From CAZJKE01 sp964546585 (GTDB taxonomy: Bacteria > Planctomycetota > Phycisphaerae > Phycisphaerales > SM1A02), in contig CAZJKE010000003.1 in the NCBI GenBank assembly GCA_964546585.1, forward strand, positions 24,569 through 88,568: a stretch of 64,000 nucleotides of DNA. Direction: 5' to 3'. Shown here one piece after another: positions 52,296 to 60,487 of this stretch. How positions within the stretch are numbered: position 1 is the stretch's first letter; each line of letters starts with the position of its first letter. The translations under genes were made by a program, and so were the position numbers. A model generated the notes under the pieces. The model was not told the DNA's origin. It searched no databases and saw only the letters and a list, made by a program, of their open reading frames with translations.

Positions 52296-52301
52296 AGGGT
52301 A
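52296..52301 (-). promoter_or_regulatory. -10 element before membrane fusion gene
   Basis: TACCCT on the minus strand lies 10 bases before the ATG at 52285. Confidence 0.35.
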
Positions 52302-52317
52302 GCGGAAGCGATTGTGC

Positions 52318-52323
52318 TACGCT
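52318..52323 (+). promoter_or_regulatory. -10 element before gatC
   Basis: TACGCT lies 7 bases before the ATG at 52331; there is no ribosome-binding site. Confidence 0.4.
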
Positions 52324-52330
52324 TCCGGTC

Positions 52331-52645
52331 ATGCCTCAAGACAGTCCCCTTCAACTTGATGCGCAGCAGGTCAAGCATGTGGCAAAGCTCGCCCGGCTGG
52401 CTCTTGATGACGATCAAATCGAGACCCAGAGGGATGAGTTGACCGCCATTCTCAGGCATGTGGATCGCATGCAAGCGATTGATACAGCAGGCGTGGAGCC
52501 GCTTGATCATCCGGGCGAACTGGTGGACCGCACTCGGGAAGACACCGCAGGGCCGGTTCTCTGTCAGGAAGAGGTGTTGTCGAATGCTCCGGCGACGGAG
52601 GGACCGTTCTTCGCCGTACCGAAAGTGTTGGGCGAAGGATCATGA
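52331..52645 (+). CDS. gatC: Aspartyl/glutamyl-tRNA amidotransferase subunit C
   Basis: The 104-residue stabilising subunit of GatCAB. It has 'HVAKLARLALDDDQIE', 'ILRHVDRMQAIDTAGVEPLDHP' and the C-terminal 'REDTAGPVLCQEEVLSNAPATEGPFFAVPKVL'. The ATG at 52331 lies 7 bases after TACGCT. The stop overlaps gatA (ATGA). gatB is not in the window. Confidence 0.94.
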   Translation: MPQDSPLQLDAQQVKHVAKLARLALDDDQIETQRDELTAILRHVDRMQAIDTAGVEPLDHPGELVDRTREDTAGPVLCQEEVLSNAPATEGPFFAVPKVLGEGS

Positions 52646-54123
52646 ACGCGAAGAGCACTGGGATGCGGGGCACGGCGGCGGCCATCAGAGGCGGCGAAGT
52701 GTCCGCAGTGGACACAATCGGTCAATGTCTCGAGCGGATCGGCGAAGTGGATCCCGCGATCAATGCATTTCATGAGATATGGCAGGATCATGCCATCGCA
52801 CGAGCGGAGGGAATCGACCTCGCGGTGGCGGCGGGCGATGATCCCGGGGTGCTTGCCGGTGTCCCGATCGCCATCAAGGACAACATCGCTACCAGTCACG
52901 GAACGACGACCTGCGGTTCACGGATGCTCGAACATTACAAGAGTCCCTTTGACGCGACCGTCGTAGAGCGATTGGAAGCAGCCGGAGCGATTCTCATCGG
53001 CAAGACAAATTGCGACGAGTTCGCGATGGGTTCATCGACCGAACACTGTGCATGGGGAGCCACCAGGAATCCATGGGATCCGAGTCGCGTACCCGGCGGA
53101 TCGTCCGGAGGGAGCGCGGCGGCGGTCTCGGCGAATCTGTGCTGTGGTGCGCTCGGTTCCGACACCGGTGGATCGATCCGACAACCGGCAGCACTGTGTG
53201 GCATTGTCGGATTCAAACCTTCGTACGGCATGGTCAGCCGATTCGGACTTGTCGCATTTGCGTCGAGTCTCGACCAGGTCGGCCCGTTCGCATCAAGCGT
53301 TGACGACGCAGCGATGATGATGCAGGCGATAGCGGGGTTTGACGAGAAGGACTCCACATCGTCGGACTGTGAGACGCCAAACTTTACCGCTGAACTCGAC
53401 CAACCCGTTTCCGAACTGCGAATTGGCATACCTCCACAGTTTCTGGATGAACGGAACGAGCCCGCGGTAACGCAAGCGGTTTCCAACGCGATCGACACAT
53501 TCCGGAGTCTCGGCGCGACAATCGTGGACATTGATCTTCCGCTCACCGACGTCGGCGTGTCGATCTACTATGTGATTGCGCCGGCGGAAGCCTGCAGTAA
53601 TCTCGCCAGATACGACGGGATTCGCTATGGGCACAGGACGCAACATGGCGACGGCGACCTCTTTGATCTCTACGCCCGCAGCCGCGCGGAAGGATTCGGC
53701 GACGAAGTGAAGCGGCGCATCATGCTCGGCACCTATGTCCTCAGCGCCGGGTACTACGATGCCTACTACAACACCGCATTGAAGGTCAGGCGATTGATCC
53801 GTGACGAGTACATGGCCGCGTTTTCGAAGTGCGATGCGATTCTCGGCCCGACCAGCCCGACAGTTGCGTTTGAACTCGGAGCCAAGGCCGATCCCGTTTC
53901 CATGTATCTCTGCGACATTTACACTGCCAATGCCAACATCGCAGGCATTTGCGGCGTCTCACTACCCGGTGGATTCAGCGAAGAACACGGGTCGCCGCTC
54001 CCTATCGGCGTGCAGTTGCAGGGGCCCGCGTTTGATGATGCGCGGCTGTTGCGCATCGCACGCATGTTCGAACAATCAAACGGGGAACCGCGGCGCCCGG
54101 ACCTTGCCGCACTAATTGCATGA
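52642..54123 (+). CDS. gatA: Aspartyl/glutamyl-tRNA amidotransferase subunit A
   Basis: The 493-residue amidase releases ammonia from glutamine for transamidation of Glu-tRNA(Gln)/Asp-tRNA(Asn). The Ser-cisSer-Lys catalytic set is visible: Lys in IAIKDNI, Ser in PGGSSGGSAAAV and Ser in GSDTGGSIRQPA. 'GFKPSYGMVSRFGLVAFASSLDQVG' and 'NIAGICGVSLPGG' are also typical. It is coupled at both ends by 4-base overlaps. Confidence 0.96.
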   Translation: MNAKSTGMRGTAAAIRGGEVSAVDTIGQCLERIGEVDPAINAFHEIWQDHAIARAEGIDLAVAAGDDPGVLAGVPIAIKDNIATSHGTTTCGSRMLEHYKSPFDATVVERLEAAGAILIGKTNCDEFAMGSSTEHCAWGATRNPWDPSRVPGGSSGGSAAAVSANLCCGALGSDTGGSIRQPAALCGIVGFKPSYGMVSRFGLVAFASSLDQVGPFASSVDDAAMMMQAIAGFDEKDSTSSDCETPNFTAELDQPVSELRIGIPPQFLDERNEPAVTQAVSNAIDTFRSLGATIVDIDLPLTDVGVSIYYVIAPAEACSNLARYDGIRYGHRTQHGDGDLFDLYARSRAEGFGDEVKRRIMLGTYVLSAGYYDAYYNTALKVRRLIRDEYMAAFSKCDAILGPTSPTVAFELGAKADPVSMYLCDIYTANANIAGICGVSLPGGFSEEHGSPLPIGVQLQGPAFDDARLLRIARMFEQSNGEPRRPDLAALIA

Positions 54124-54983
54124 CAACGAACCGACTGGTTGGCATCGATCTTGGCGCGACGAACACGCTGGTCGGGGTCGTCGAAGGTGATGCGGTGACC
54201 GAGCGACATCACCGAGCAACTCCTTCCCATCTGGGGTTCGAGGGTGTCGTCGCGGCAACCTGCGAAATGGTGTCCGAGGTTGCACCGGATGCTGGAGCCG
54301 TCGGCATTGCCGTCGCGGGTAGCGTCGATGTGGAAAGTGGCGTAGTTCTTCGCGCGCAAAACCTGGACTGGACAAACGCTCCGCTTGCCTCGGCCATGTG
54401 GGATCGGCTCGGAAAGCCGGTCATTATCGAAAATGATGTGACGGCGGCGGCTTGGGGCGAACACCGCCTCGGCGCGGGCAAGGAGCACCCAAGCCTCTTT
54501 GCTGCGTGGGTTGGTACAGGAATTGGCGGCGGCCTGGTCCTGGACGGCCGTCCCTGGCGAGGGCCACTGGGAACTGCGGGCGAAATCGGCATGTCGGTCA
54601 GCGAACCAGAGGGCGAATCCGGCCGACGGGTGGTCGAGGATTTCGCCTCGCGGTGCGGACTTCGCCGGGTGCTCGGGGAACCCTGCGGAACTGAAGAAAT
54701 CGCCGCGGCGTTCGACCGCGGCGATGAGCAGGTCATGCTGGGGATGCGGCGGTTGGGCACTGCTCTAGCCAATGTCGTGTCGCTGTTGGCAGTCGACTTG
54801 ATCGTCCTCGGCGGAGGCATCGTCGAGGCCACGGGCGAACCGCTGCTCAGGGTCATCCGCGAGCAATTCGACAGAGATGTTTTCCCCCCTGATTCCCGCC
54901 GGTGTCGCTTGGCCCTGACCGAACTCGGCCCCAACGCCGGCATCCTTGGCGCCGCCGACCTCGCCGCCCCCCTGACGATGTAA
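54120..54983 (+). CDS. ROK-family sugar kinase
   Basis: The 287-residue ROK protein has the N-terminal ATP loop GIDLGATNTLVGVV, the 'VIIENDVTAAAWGEH' active-site Asp region and 'GTGIGGGLVLDGRPWRGPLGTAGEIG'. The usual zinc motif CxCGxxGC of ROK glucokinases is not seen. It lacks a DNA-binding domain, so it is an enzyme rather than a repressor, likely phosphorylating glucose or a related hexose. It overlaps gatA by 4 bases. Confidence 0.9.
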   Translation: MTTNRLVGIDLGATNTLVGVVEGDAVTERHHRATPSHLGFEGVVAATCEMVSEVAPDAGAVGIAVAGSVDVESGVVLRAQNLDWTNAPLASAMWDRLGKPVIIENDVTAAAWGEHRLGAGKEHPSLFAAWVGTGIGGGLVLDGRPWRGPLGTAGEIGMSVSEPEGESGRRVVEDFASRCGLRRVLGEPCGTEEIAAAFDRGDEQVMLGMRRLGTALANVVSLLAVDLIVLGGGIVEATGEPLLRVIREQFDRDVFPPDSRRCRLALTELGPNAGILGAADLAAPLTM

Positions 54984-55005
54984 GGGGCACTTTTTTGCCC
55001 CTTTC
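54984..55005 (+). terminator. Terminator after gatC-gatA-ROK operon
   Basis: GGGGCA and TGCCCC form a 6-bp stem around a T-rich loop, followed by TTTCT. It starts 1 base after the ROK stop at 54983. Confidence 0.65.
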
Positions 55006-55073
55006 TCTTGGCAAAGAGAGCAGCCAGCAGAATTCTTGACGAAAAAGGCCAGACATTGGGAATTCGGCCACGA

Positions 55074-55079
55074 TACTGT
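55074..55079 (+). promoter_or_regulatory. -10 element before pgpH-like gene
   Basis: TACTGT lies 9 bases before the ATG at 55089; no -35 box is positioned correctly. Confidence 0.3.
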
Positions 55080-55088
55080 GACAGCGCG

Positions 55089-57416
55089 ATGGTCAGGAAC
55101 AGTGGATCACGGTCGGGCGGAGGCCCGCGAAGTCGGCGGGCGCAAGTGCTGCAGAATCTTCCGCGGCAGGCTGTGGCCATGCGGGAACTGTTGGTGCGGC
55201 CGGAATTCATCCACACCAGCGTCATCGTATTTCTGTTCCTGATTGCAGTCTCGCTGCTGGTTACATGGTCGCGCGAACAGATCAAAGTTCGCGATGGCCA
55301 GGTCATGAGCACAACCCGCGTCAATCGCCTCGACTTCGAGGTCGAGGATGTCGCCGCCACCGAAGCTCGCCGCGAAGAGGCCATGAACGCCTCACCGCGC
55401 ATCTACCGCACGAATGACGCCTACCTCGAACGGCTCGAGGCGTCGCTGCTCGGCCTCCCCGCTGCCGTCGCAGGAATGACAACCGTCGATGAAGTGACAC
55501 CGGAACTCGTCGAACAGTTTGCCTTGACACCGGAAGCGGTCGCAGCTTTGCAAAGCATGTCCGTTGACGGCGAACCCACGATCGCCTGGAAAGGCGAAGT
55601 CCTGCGGCTGACCCACGACCTCCTTCGCCGCACACCCCTGATGTCCAGTCAGGAATTTCAGGTCTTCACAACTACACCACCGGCCAATCGAGCGATTCTC
55701 GATGCCGGGGACCGCCTTCTTCAGCCATATCAAGCCGCTGCAATTCCCCTCCCCGCCGAGCCTGGCCAAGCGGTCGATCCACGACTTGCCGAAACCGTCA
55801 GTCGTTCCGGATTTCCGGAGAAAATCGTACCGACTATCGAAGCACGACTCGTCGTCGCGGGGCAGCCAACAGTGTTGCTCGACATCGATCTGTCTGAGCA
55901 GCAACGGGCTACCGCCGCCGAAAGAGTTGAACCCATCATTGGAACACATCGCCGCGGCGATGTGATTTGGAGGCGAGGTGATGTACTCACGGCAAAGCAG
56001 TATCAGAACGCCATGCTTGAAACCTCGCAGTTCGCTGCCGCCGCCCCCATTCTCACTCGGTGGCTTCCCCGCCTCGGCGGCATTGGATTGCTGGCGATGC
56101 TCGCCGTATTCATCGGTGCATACACCACCGTCTCCACTCCCCGCATAGCGAGAAACTGGTTGCGACTTGTTGCGCTGTGCGCACTCATGGCCGGCATGTT
56201 GGCCGTCAGCGTCCTCATCACCATCGAGGCACCCGGTTTTCTGTTTGCGGCGGCGATTGCTCCAACGCTGCTGGTGGTCACGGTTGCCTGCCTTGCGTAT
56301 GGACAACGGATGGCCATGTTTCTCGCCTTCATGCAGTGCGCACTTGTCGCAATGGCGCTTGAACAACCCATGGGATGGTTCATCCTGATCGTTGCAGGTT
56401 GCGGCACGAACATCGCCCAACTGCGAGAAGTCCGCCAGCGACAGACCCTGATCCGCGCCTCCGCCGTCACCGCAATCGTTCTTGGCATCGGCGGATTCCT
56501 ATTGGGCATGGTGGAATACCCGGACTTCGCCATCGCGTGGGGGCAGGCGCTCGCCAACGCTCTGCTTGCGAGTTTCGCCGCGCTGTTCGTCGGATTCTTT
56601 GTTCTGGGCATCCTGCCGAGCATTGAACGCATTTTCGACATCACCACCGGCATGACCCTCGCCGACCTTCGCGACCCGCGGCAACCCCTTCTGCGTCAGT
56701 TGCAGCAACTTGCCCCCGGCACTTTCAATCACTCCCGGCAGGTTGCGGATATAGCCGAGGCTGCGACTGAAGCGATCGGCGGAGACGCGCTTCTCGCCTA
56801 TGTCGGTGGCCTCTACCACGACATTGGAAAGATGAATAAGCCTGAGTACTTCGTGGAGAATCAGTCGGGTTACAACCGGCACCGCGAACTCAAACCGTCA
56901 ATGAGCCTTCTGATCATCATTGGACATGTCAAAGACGGCATTGAACTCGCCCGCGAGTACGACCTGCCCCGTGACATCATGCACTTCATCGAGTCCCACC
57001 ACGGCACTACGCTGGTTGAGTACTTCTACCACGCAGCAAACCGCGAAGCGATCGAGGCAGGCGAAGATCCAATCAGTGAGATGAACTTCCGGTATCCCGG
57101 GCCGCGGCCTCGGTCCAAGGAAGTCGCGGTCCTGATGATTGCCGATGCGGTCGAGTCGGCTGCACGAGCCATGCCCGACCCGAACCCGGGACGCATCGAG
57201 GCGCTTGTTCGAGACATCTCGCGCAAGAGGTTGCTCGATCATCAGTTCGACGAATGCGGGCTAACTTTCTCCGACCTTGCAAAAATCGAGGATGCCATCG
57301 TGGCGAAACTCAACGCCATCTACCACGCGCGGGTGAGTTACCCAACAACGGACGCAGAGCCAGAGCCAGACGCAGAGGTCAGGCAAGCGGAAATCGACGC
57401 GGAAGCCTCCGCGTAG
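55089..57416 (+). CDS. 7TM-HD phosphohydrolase (PgpH-like c-di-AMP phosphodiesterase)
   Basis: The 775-residue membrane protein has an N-terminal helix (residues ~38-58), an extracytoplasmic 7TMR-HDED-type region (~60-310), about seven transmembrane helices (~315-510) and a cytoplasmic HD domain. Catalytic motifs: 'FNHSRQVADIAEAA', LYHDIGKM (the HD pair), 'IIGHVKDGIELA' and 'ESHHGTTLVEYF'. PgpH degrades c-di-AMP in Gram-positives. In many genomes phoH, ybeY and recO lie next to it; here the neighbours are the ROK kinase and a secreted unknown. The start at 55089 is more likely than earlier in-frame codons. Confidence 0.9.
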   Translation: MVRNSGSRSGGGPRSRRAQVLQNLPRQAVAMRELLVRPEFIHTSVIVFLFLIAVSLLVTWSREQIKVRDGQVMSTTRVNRLDFEVEDVAATEARREEAMNASPRIYRTNDAYLERLEASLLGLPAAVAGMTTVDEVTPELVEQFALTPEAVAALQSMSVDGEPTIAWKGEVLRLTHDLLRRTPLMSSQEFQVFTTTPPANRAILDAGDRLLQPYQAAAIPLPAEPGQAVDPRLAETVSRSGFPEKIVPTIEARLVVAGQPTVLLDIDLSEQQRATAAERVEPIIGTHRRGDVIWRRGDVLTAKQYQNAMLETSQFAAAAPILTRWLPRLGGIGLLAMLAVFIGAYTTVSTPRIARNWLRLVALCALMAGMLAVSVLITIEAPGFLFAAAIAPTLLVVTVACLAYGQRMAMFLAFMQCALVAMALEQPMGWFILIVAGCGTNIAQLREVRQRQTLIRASAVTAIVLGIGGFLLGMVEYPDFAIAWGQALANALLASFAALFVGFFVLGILPSIERIFDITTGMTLADLRDPRQPLLRQLQQLAPGTFNHSRQVADIAEAATEAIGGDALLAYVGGLYHDIGKMNKPEYFVENQSGYNRHRELKPSMSLLIIIGHVKDGIELAREYDLPRDIMHFIESHHGTTLVEYFYHAANREAIEAGEDPISEMNFRYPGPRPRSKEVAVLMIADAVESAARAMPDPNPGRIEALVRDISRKRLLDHQFDECGLTFSDLAKIEDAIVAKLNAIYHARVSYPTTDAEPEPDAEVRQAEIDAEASA

Positions 57417-57423
57417 CAGGCCG

Positions 57424-59046
57424 CTAGTCACCGCTCGGCGAAGGCGCCAACTTATCGCCTCCAGTGGCAACCGCCCCGCTGTTCAACTGTTCCATGTCCA
57501 TGCCGAGCCTCGCCAAACCCATGACATTGACGCGGAGTGTGGCTCGCTGGTGGCCAGTTGACCGGCCGAGGACCAGTGATGACCGCGCAGAAGGCGAAGT
57601 TGCAATCGAGCCAGACCCGTGCCCCGTCTTCTCCGCAATGTCAAGGAAGGCTGCCATGAATTGCCGGGGATCGACAGTGAGAGCCAAGTCGATCGACTCC
57701 TCACCGTGTTCCTCGAGCAACTGTGTCAGGAGGTTGTCATTGAGCTTGCCAATCGGATTCCAATCTGCACTCCCAATGCTGAACGCCTCGATCGATTCCT
57801 CCGGCGAGGTGAACTTGATCTGGCTATCGCTCCCAAAGAGCGCCGAAAAGACTTCATGATTCGGCCCATCACCAACAACATCGATCGACCATGTGTTCGC
57901 CTCGCCATCCACCGGCTTGGCCTCCACACCAGACTGGCCCATGTACTCGATGAACTCCTTCGTGAAGCCGGGGATCGCGGCTGCATACGCCTTGCTGTCC
58001 GAGACATCGGCAAGTGACACAGCATCGAATCCCTCCGGACCCAAGTTATACGTCGCAACCACACCACCGCGTGTGAGTTTGATCATCTCGGCGGCCATGT
58101 CCTGCGTCATGAATGGAGCCGACTCCGAATTCGCCAATTCGGCTAGCGCCTCAAAGTCAATGCTCGCGTAGAGTTCAAGCATTCGCTTGGACATCGCCAG
58201 CGATGCGCCTTGGCCTGCGGGCAGCATTCGTGACATTCGCTCAATGGCATCGTTGTCCGGTGAAACCTCGGTTGCGTTCGTAGTCGTGATGTCGAGATCA
58301 ATGACAAAGTCGTACCCATCGAAGTCCCCGGTCGCAACAATGGTGTCCACCTGCCCAAGTGCCTTCATGGATTGGCGGAACGCCTTGCTGGCGGCAGCGG
58401 ACTTCCGCTTCGACCGCTTGTCCGGCACTGACCCTGGCGGCACCTGATTCATCGACATGATCATGGCCCCGCCCATCATCTGGGCCATCGGGCCGAGTTG
58501 CTTCCAGAGGGTTCCGAAGTCCGCAACGAACACGAAGTCGCCAAGCGGCGCATCATCGATCAGCCAAGGACCTCCAGAATTGTCTTCCGACGGTGGTGAC
58601 CAAGCCTTGCCGGAACTGGCAATGAGCCAACCGTCCTCAACAATTGCTGCCTTAAGGCCACCACTGATCGATGGAGCCTCGGTCTGTCCCTCCGCAAGGT
58701 GGCAGAAGAAAACCATCTCCGGCTGCGGCCCGAACATTCCCCCCCCGGGAGAGAGTGGATTAACCTTGGCAGGTTGCAGAACCAGCACCATCGGGCTATC
58801 AAGATCTACGGCGTCGGTGTCCGGGACAAATGTACGAACAAATGCCTTGATAGGACTCGCCCCTTGGACCGGAGCATTCGCGGCCCTCGCAATCTCATGC
58901 ATCGAATCCCTGATCCCGGTTGGGTTCGTCACCACTAACACTGCAAGCGTGTCGTTGGCGAACCACTCCTCCGGCGGGAAATCCGCGAACGATATGTTTG
59001 TGACAGCCAAGAGAGCAGCGGGCATCACCGTATGGATTGTTTTCAT
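57424..59046 (-). CDS. Secreted protein of unknown function
   Basis: The 540-residue protein has a signal peptide (MKTIHTVMPAALLAVTNISFA) and a mature part with 'NDTLAVLVVTNPTGIRDSMHEI' and 'DSPMVLVLQPAKVNPLSP', later 'LALTVDPRQFMAAFLDIAEKTG'. The ATG at 59046 has AAGGAG 9 bases upstream. It resembles the truncated protein at 1-861 in layout (exported, alternating hydrophobic strands, 'DGWLIASSGK'). I cannot name a domain. It is convergent with the PgpH-like gene, with 7 bases between stops. Confidence 0.78.
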   Translation of the reverse strand: MKTIHTVMPAALLAVTNISFADFPPEEWFANDTLAVLVVTNPTGIRDSMHEIARAANAPVQGASPIKAFVRTFVPDTDAVDLDSPMVLVLQPAKVNPLSPGGGMFGPQPEMVFFCHLAEGQTEAPSISGGLKAAIVEDGWLIASSGKAWSPPSEDNSGGPWLIDDAPLGDFVFVADFGTLWKQLGPMAQMMGGAMIMSMNQVPPGSVPDKRSKRKSAAASKAFRQSMKALGQVDTIVATGDFDGYDFVIDLDITTTNATEVSPDNDAIERMSRMLPAGQGASLAMSKRMLELYASIDFEALAELANSESAPFMTQDMAAEMIKLTRGGVVATYNLGPEGFDAVSLADVSDSKAYAAAIPGFTKEFIEYMGQSGVEAKPVDGEANTWSIDVVGDGPNHEVFSALFGSDSQIKFTSPEESIEAFSIGSADWNPIGKLNDNLLTQLLEEHGEESIDLALTVDPRQFMAAFLDIAEKTGHGSGSIATSPSARSSLVLGRSTGHQRATLRVNVMGLARLGMDMEQLNSGAVATGGDKLAPSPSGD

Positions 59047-59097
59047 CTTTTGGTTCTCCTTCCCTTCCGGGTCAATCAAGTAGCCTACCAAATCAAC

Positions 59098-60108
59098 CTA
59101 TTGCGATACTGAAACGCATGCGAGGACCTTTCTCTGGGCATTCGCTAAAGGAAAATCTTCCGAATCTCCACCCTTGCCCCAAATGAACCTCGCGTCATTG
59201 GTGCACCGACCTTGATAAACATGAAACACGACGACACGATGTGTCAGGACATGTTCGAAGGACGCCACTTCGTGCAGATCAGTCACCGAATCAATAGATC
59301 GCGCAACAACTTCCGTTTCGAGAGAGTGATCCGCTTCCACCGTTGGAACCTGCCACATGCTGCCCCATAACCCTTCGTTGGGGCGTTGTTCGAATGCGAT
59401 GAGACCATCCTGATGCATAACAACCGCATGGTGGTGGATTCGTCGACGATCAGTGGTCTTCCGCGGCGGCGGTATCGACTCGATGTCATTTTTCCCCCGG
59501 CAATCGGACGCTATCGGGCACGACTCACACTCCGCCCGCCTTGGCGTACAGATCGTCGCCCCTAATTCCATCAGTGCCTCATTCAACATCGCCGGATCAG
59601 TTGCATCCTCAACCAGTACATCCGCCTGCTCCCATGTCCACGCTGAAGGCGACGCCTCGCCCCCGTGGCAATGTAGTCTGCAAAGGACGCGGTGCACGTT
59701 CGCATCGACGATCGGCGTTCGTTCGCCAAACGCTATCGACGCTACAGCACCCGCCGTATACCGCCCGACCCCCGGAAGCGTCTGAAGATCCGCAATTGTT
59801 GAAGGAACTTCGCCCTCGAATCGATCAACGATTGTCCTCGCAGCACCATGTAGCATCCTCGCGCGACGGTAATAACCAAGACCCTGCCAGGCAGCGAGCA
59901 TTTCCTGCTCGGTCGCCTGTGCTGCTGCGATGGGCGTTGGGAATCGGACCATGAACGCCGTCCACCGGTCGATAACCCTCGAAACCTGCGTTTGCTGCAA
60001 CATGAACTCGCTGACCAATCGACCCCAAGAACTCGTTCCGCGTCTCCAAGGGAGGTCACGGGCGTGCGTTGCATACCACGCCTCCAGTTGTCCGGCGATT
60101 GTGCTCAT
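59098..60108 (-). CDS. mutY: A/G-specific adenine glycosylase
   Basis: The 336-residue repair glycosylase removes A mispaired with 8-oxoG. The catalytic Glu is in SEFMLQQTQV, the HhH-GPD motif in 'LPGVGRYTAGAVASIAF...VDANVHRVL' with the catalytic Asp, and the 4Fe-4S ligands have the pattern CTPRRAECESCPIASDC (C-x6-C-x2-C-x5-C). A C-terminal NUDIX-like 8-oxoG recognition region follows ('GLIAFEQRPNEGLWGSMWQVP'). The ATG at 60108 overlaps the upstream Nfu_N stop (ATGA), placing it in an operon with a likely Fe-S factor. Confidence 0.94.
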   Translation of the reverse strand: MSTIAGQLEAWYATHARDLPWRRGTSSWGRLVSEFMLQQTQVSRVIDRWTAFMVRFPTPIAAAQATEQEMLAAWQGLGYYRRARMLHGAARTIVDRFEGEVPSTIADLQTLPGVGRYTAGAVASIAFGERTPIVDANVHRVLCRLHCHGGEASPSAWTWEQADVLVEDATDPAMLNEALMELGATICTPRRAECESCPIASDCRGKNDIESIPPPRKTTDRRRIHHHAVVMHQDGLIAFEQRPNEGLWGSMWQVPTVEADHSLETEVVARSIDSVTDLHEVASFEHVLTHRVVVFHVYQGRCTNDARFIWGKGGDSEDFPLANAQRKVLACVSVSQ

Positions 60109-60368
60109 GCCTCCGCCAACACCTGCCGGACCGCTCGGCGTACCTCGCTCCAATCTGCCGATGGTGCCTTGTTGATCGTCAGCCGGTCACCATTGAAGAG
60201 TAGGCAACGCAGATCACAGCACCCAAAGAGTGATGCCGCTAGCGGATCACCTTCACTATCAAACGGATCTAAAAAACTCCGCGGACCGTTCGATACAGCC
60301 GCATCGAGATGCGCAATGAGGGCATCAGGATTGGGGGTTGTTTCGAATGAAAGGATGGCCCATGGCAT
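60105..60368 (-). CDS. Stand-alone Nfu/NifU N-terminal domain protein
   Basis: The 87-residue protein matches the Nfu_N domain: 'FETTPNPDALIAHLD' at the N-terminus, the 'GPRSFLDPFDSEGDPLAASLFGC' middle and 'RLTINKAPSADWSEVRRAV' at the C-terminus. The C-terminal CxxC Fe-S domain of full Nfu proteins is absent. It is translationally coupled to mutY, a 4Fe-4S enzyme, so a role in supplying or tuning that cluster is possible but unproven. The ATG at 60368 (TATCCT 9 bases upstream) gives exactly the domain length; an ATG at 60410 would add 14 residues. Confidence 0.82.
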   Translation of the reverse strand: MPWAILSFETTPNPDALIAHLDAAVSNGPRSFLDPFDSEGDPLAASLFGCCDLRCLLFNGDRLTINKAPSADWSEVRRAVRQVLAEA

Positions 60369-60377
60369 CGCACGGGC

Positions 60378-60383
60378 AGGATA
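60378..60383 (-). promoter_or_regulatory. -10 element before Nfu_N-mutY operon
   Basis: TATCCT on the minus strand lies 9 bases before the ATG at 60368. Confidence 0.4.
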
Positions 60384-60422
60384 ATGGGAATGGATTTGAA
60401 AATTCCCCATCTCGATCGTTTG

Positions 60423-60460
60423 TAAAAACAGCCCCCCGGGTGGAAACCTGAGAGGCTGTT
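60423..60460 (-). terminator. Terminator of second dockerin metalloprotease gene
   Basis: AACAGCC and GGCTGTT form the stem with a 20-base inner region, followed on the minus strand by TTTTTAC. It lies 28 bases after the stop at 60488. Confidence 0.65.
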
Positions 60461-60487
60461 GTTGTGTCAAATGTGTGAGATAAGGAT

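Noticed and set aside
57414..57426. TAGCAGGCCGC shared with 39973-39983
   Set aside because: An 11-base match is expected many times by chance in a window of this size.
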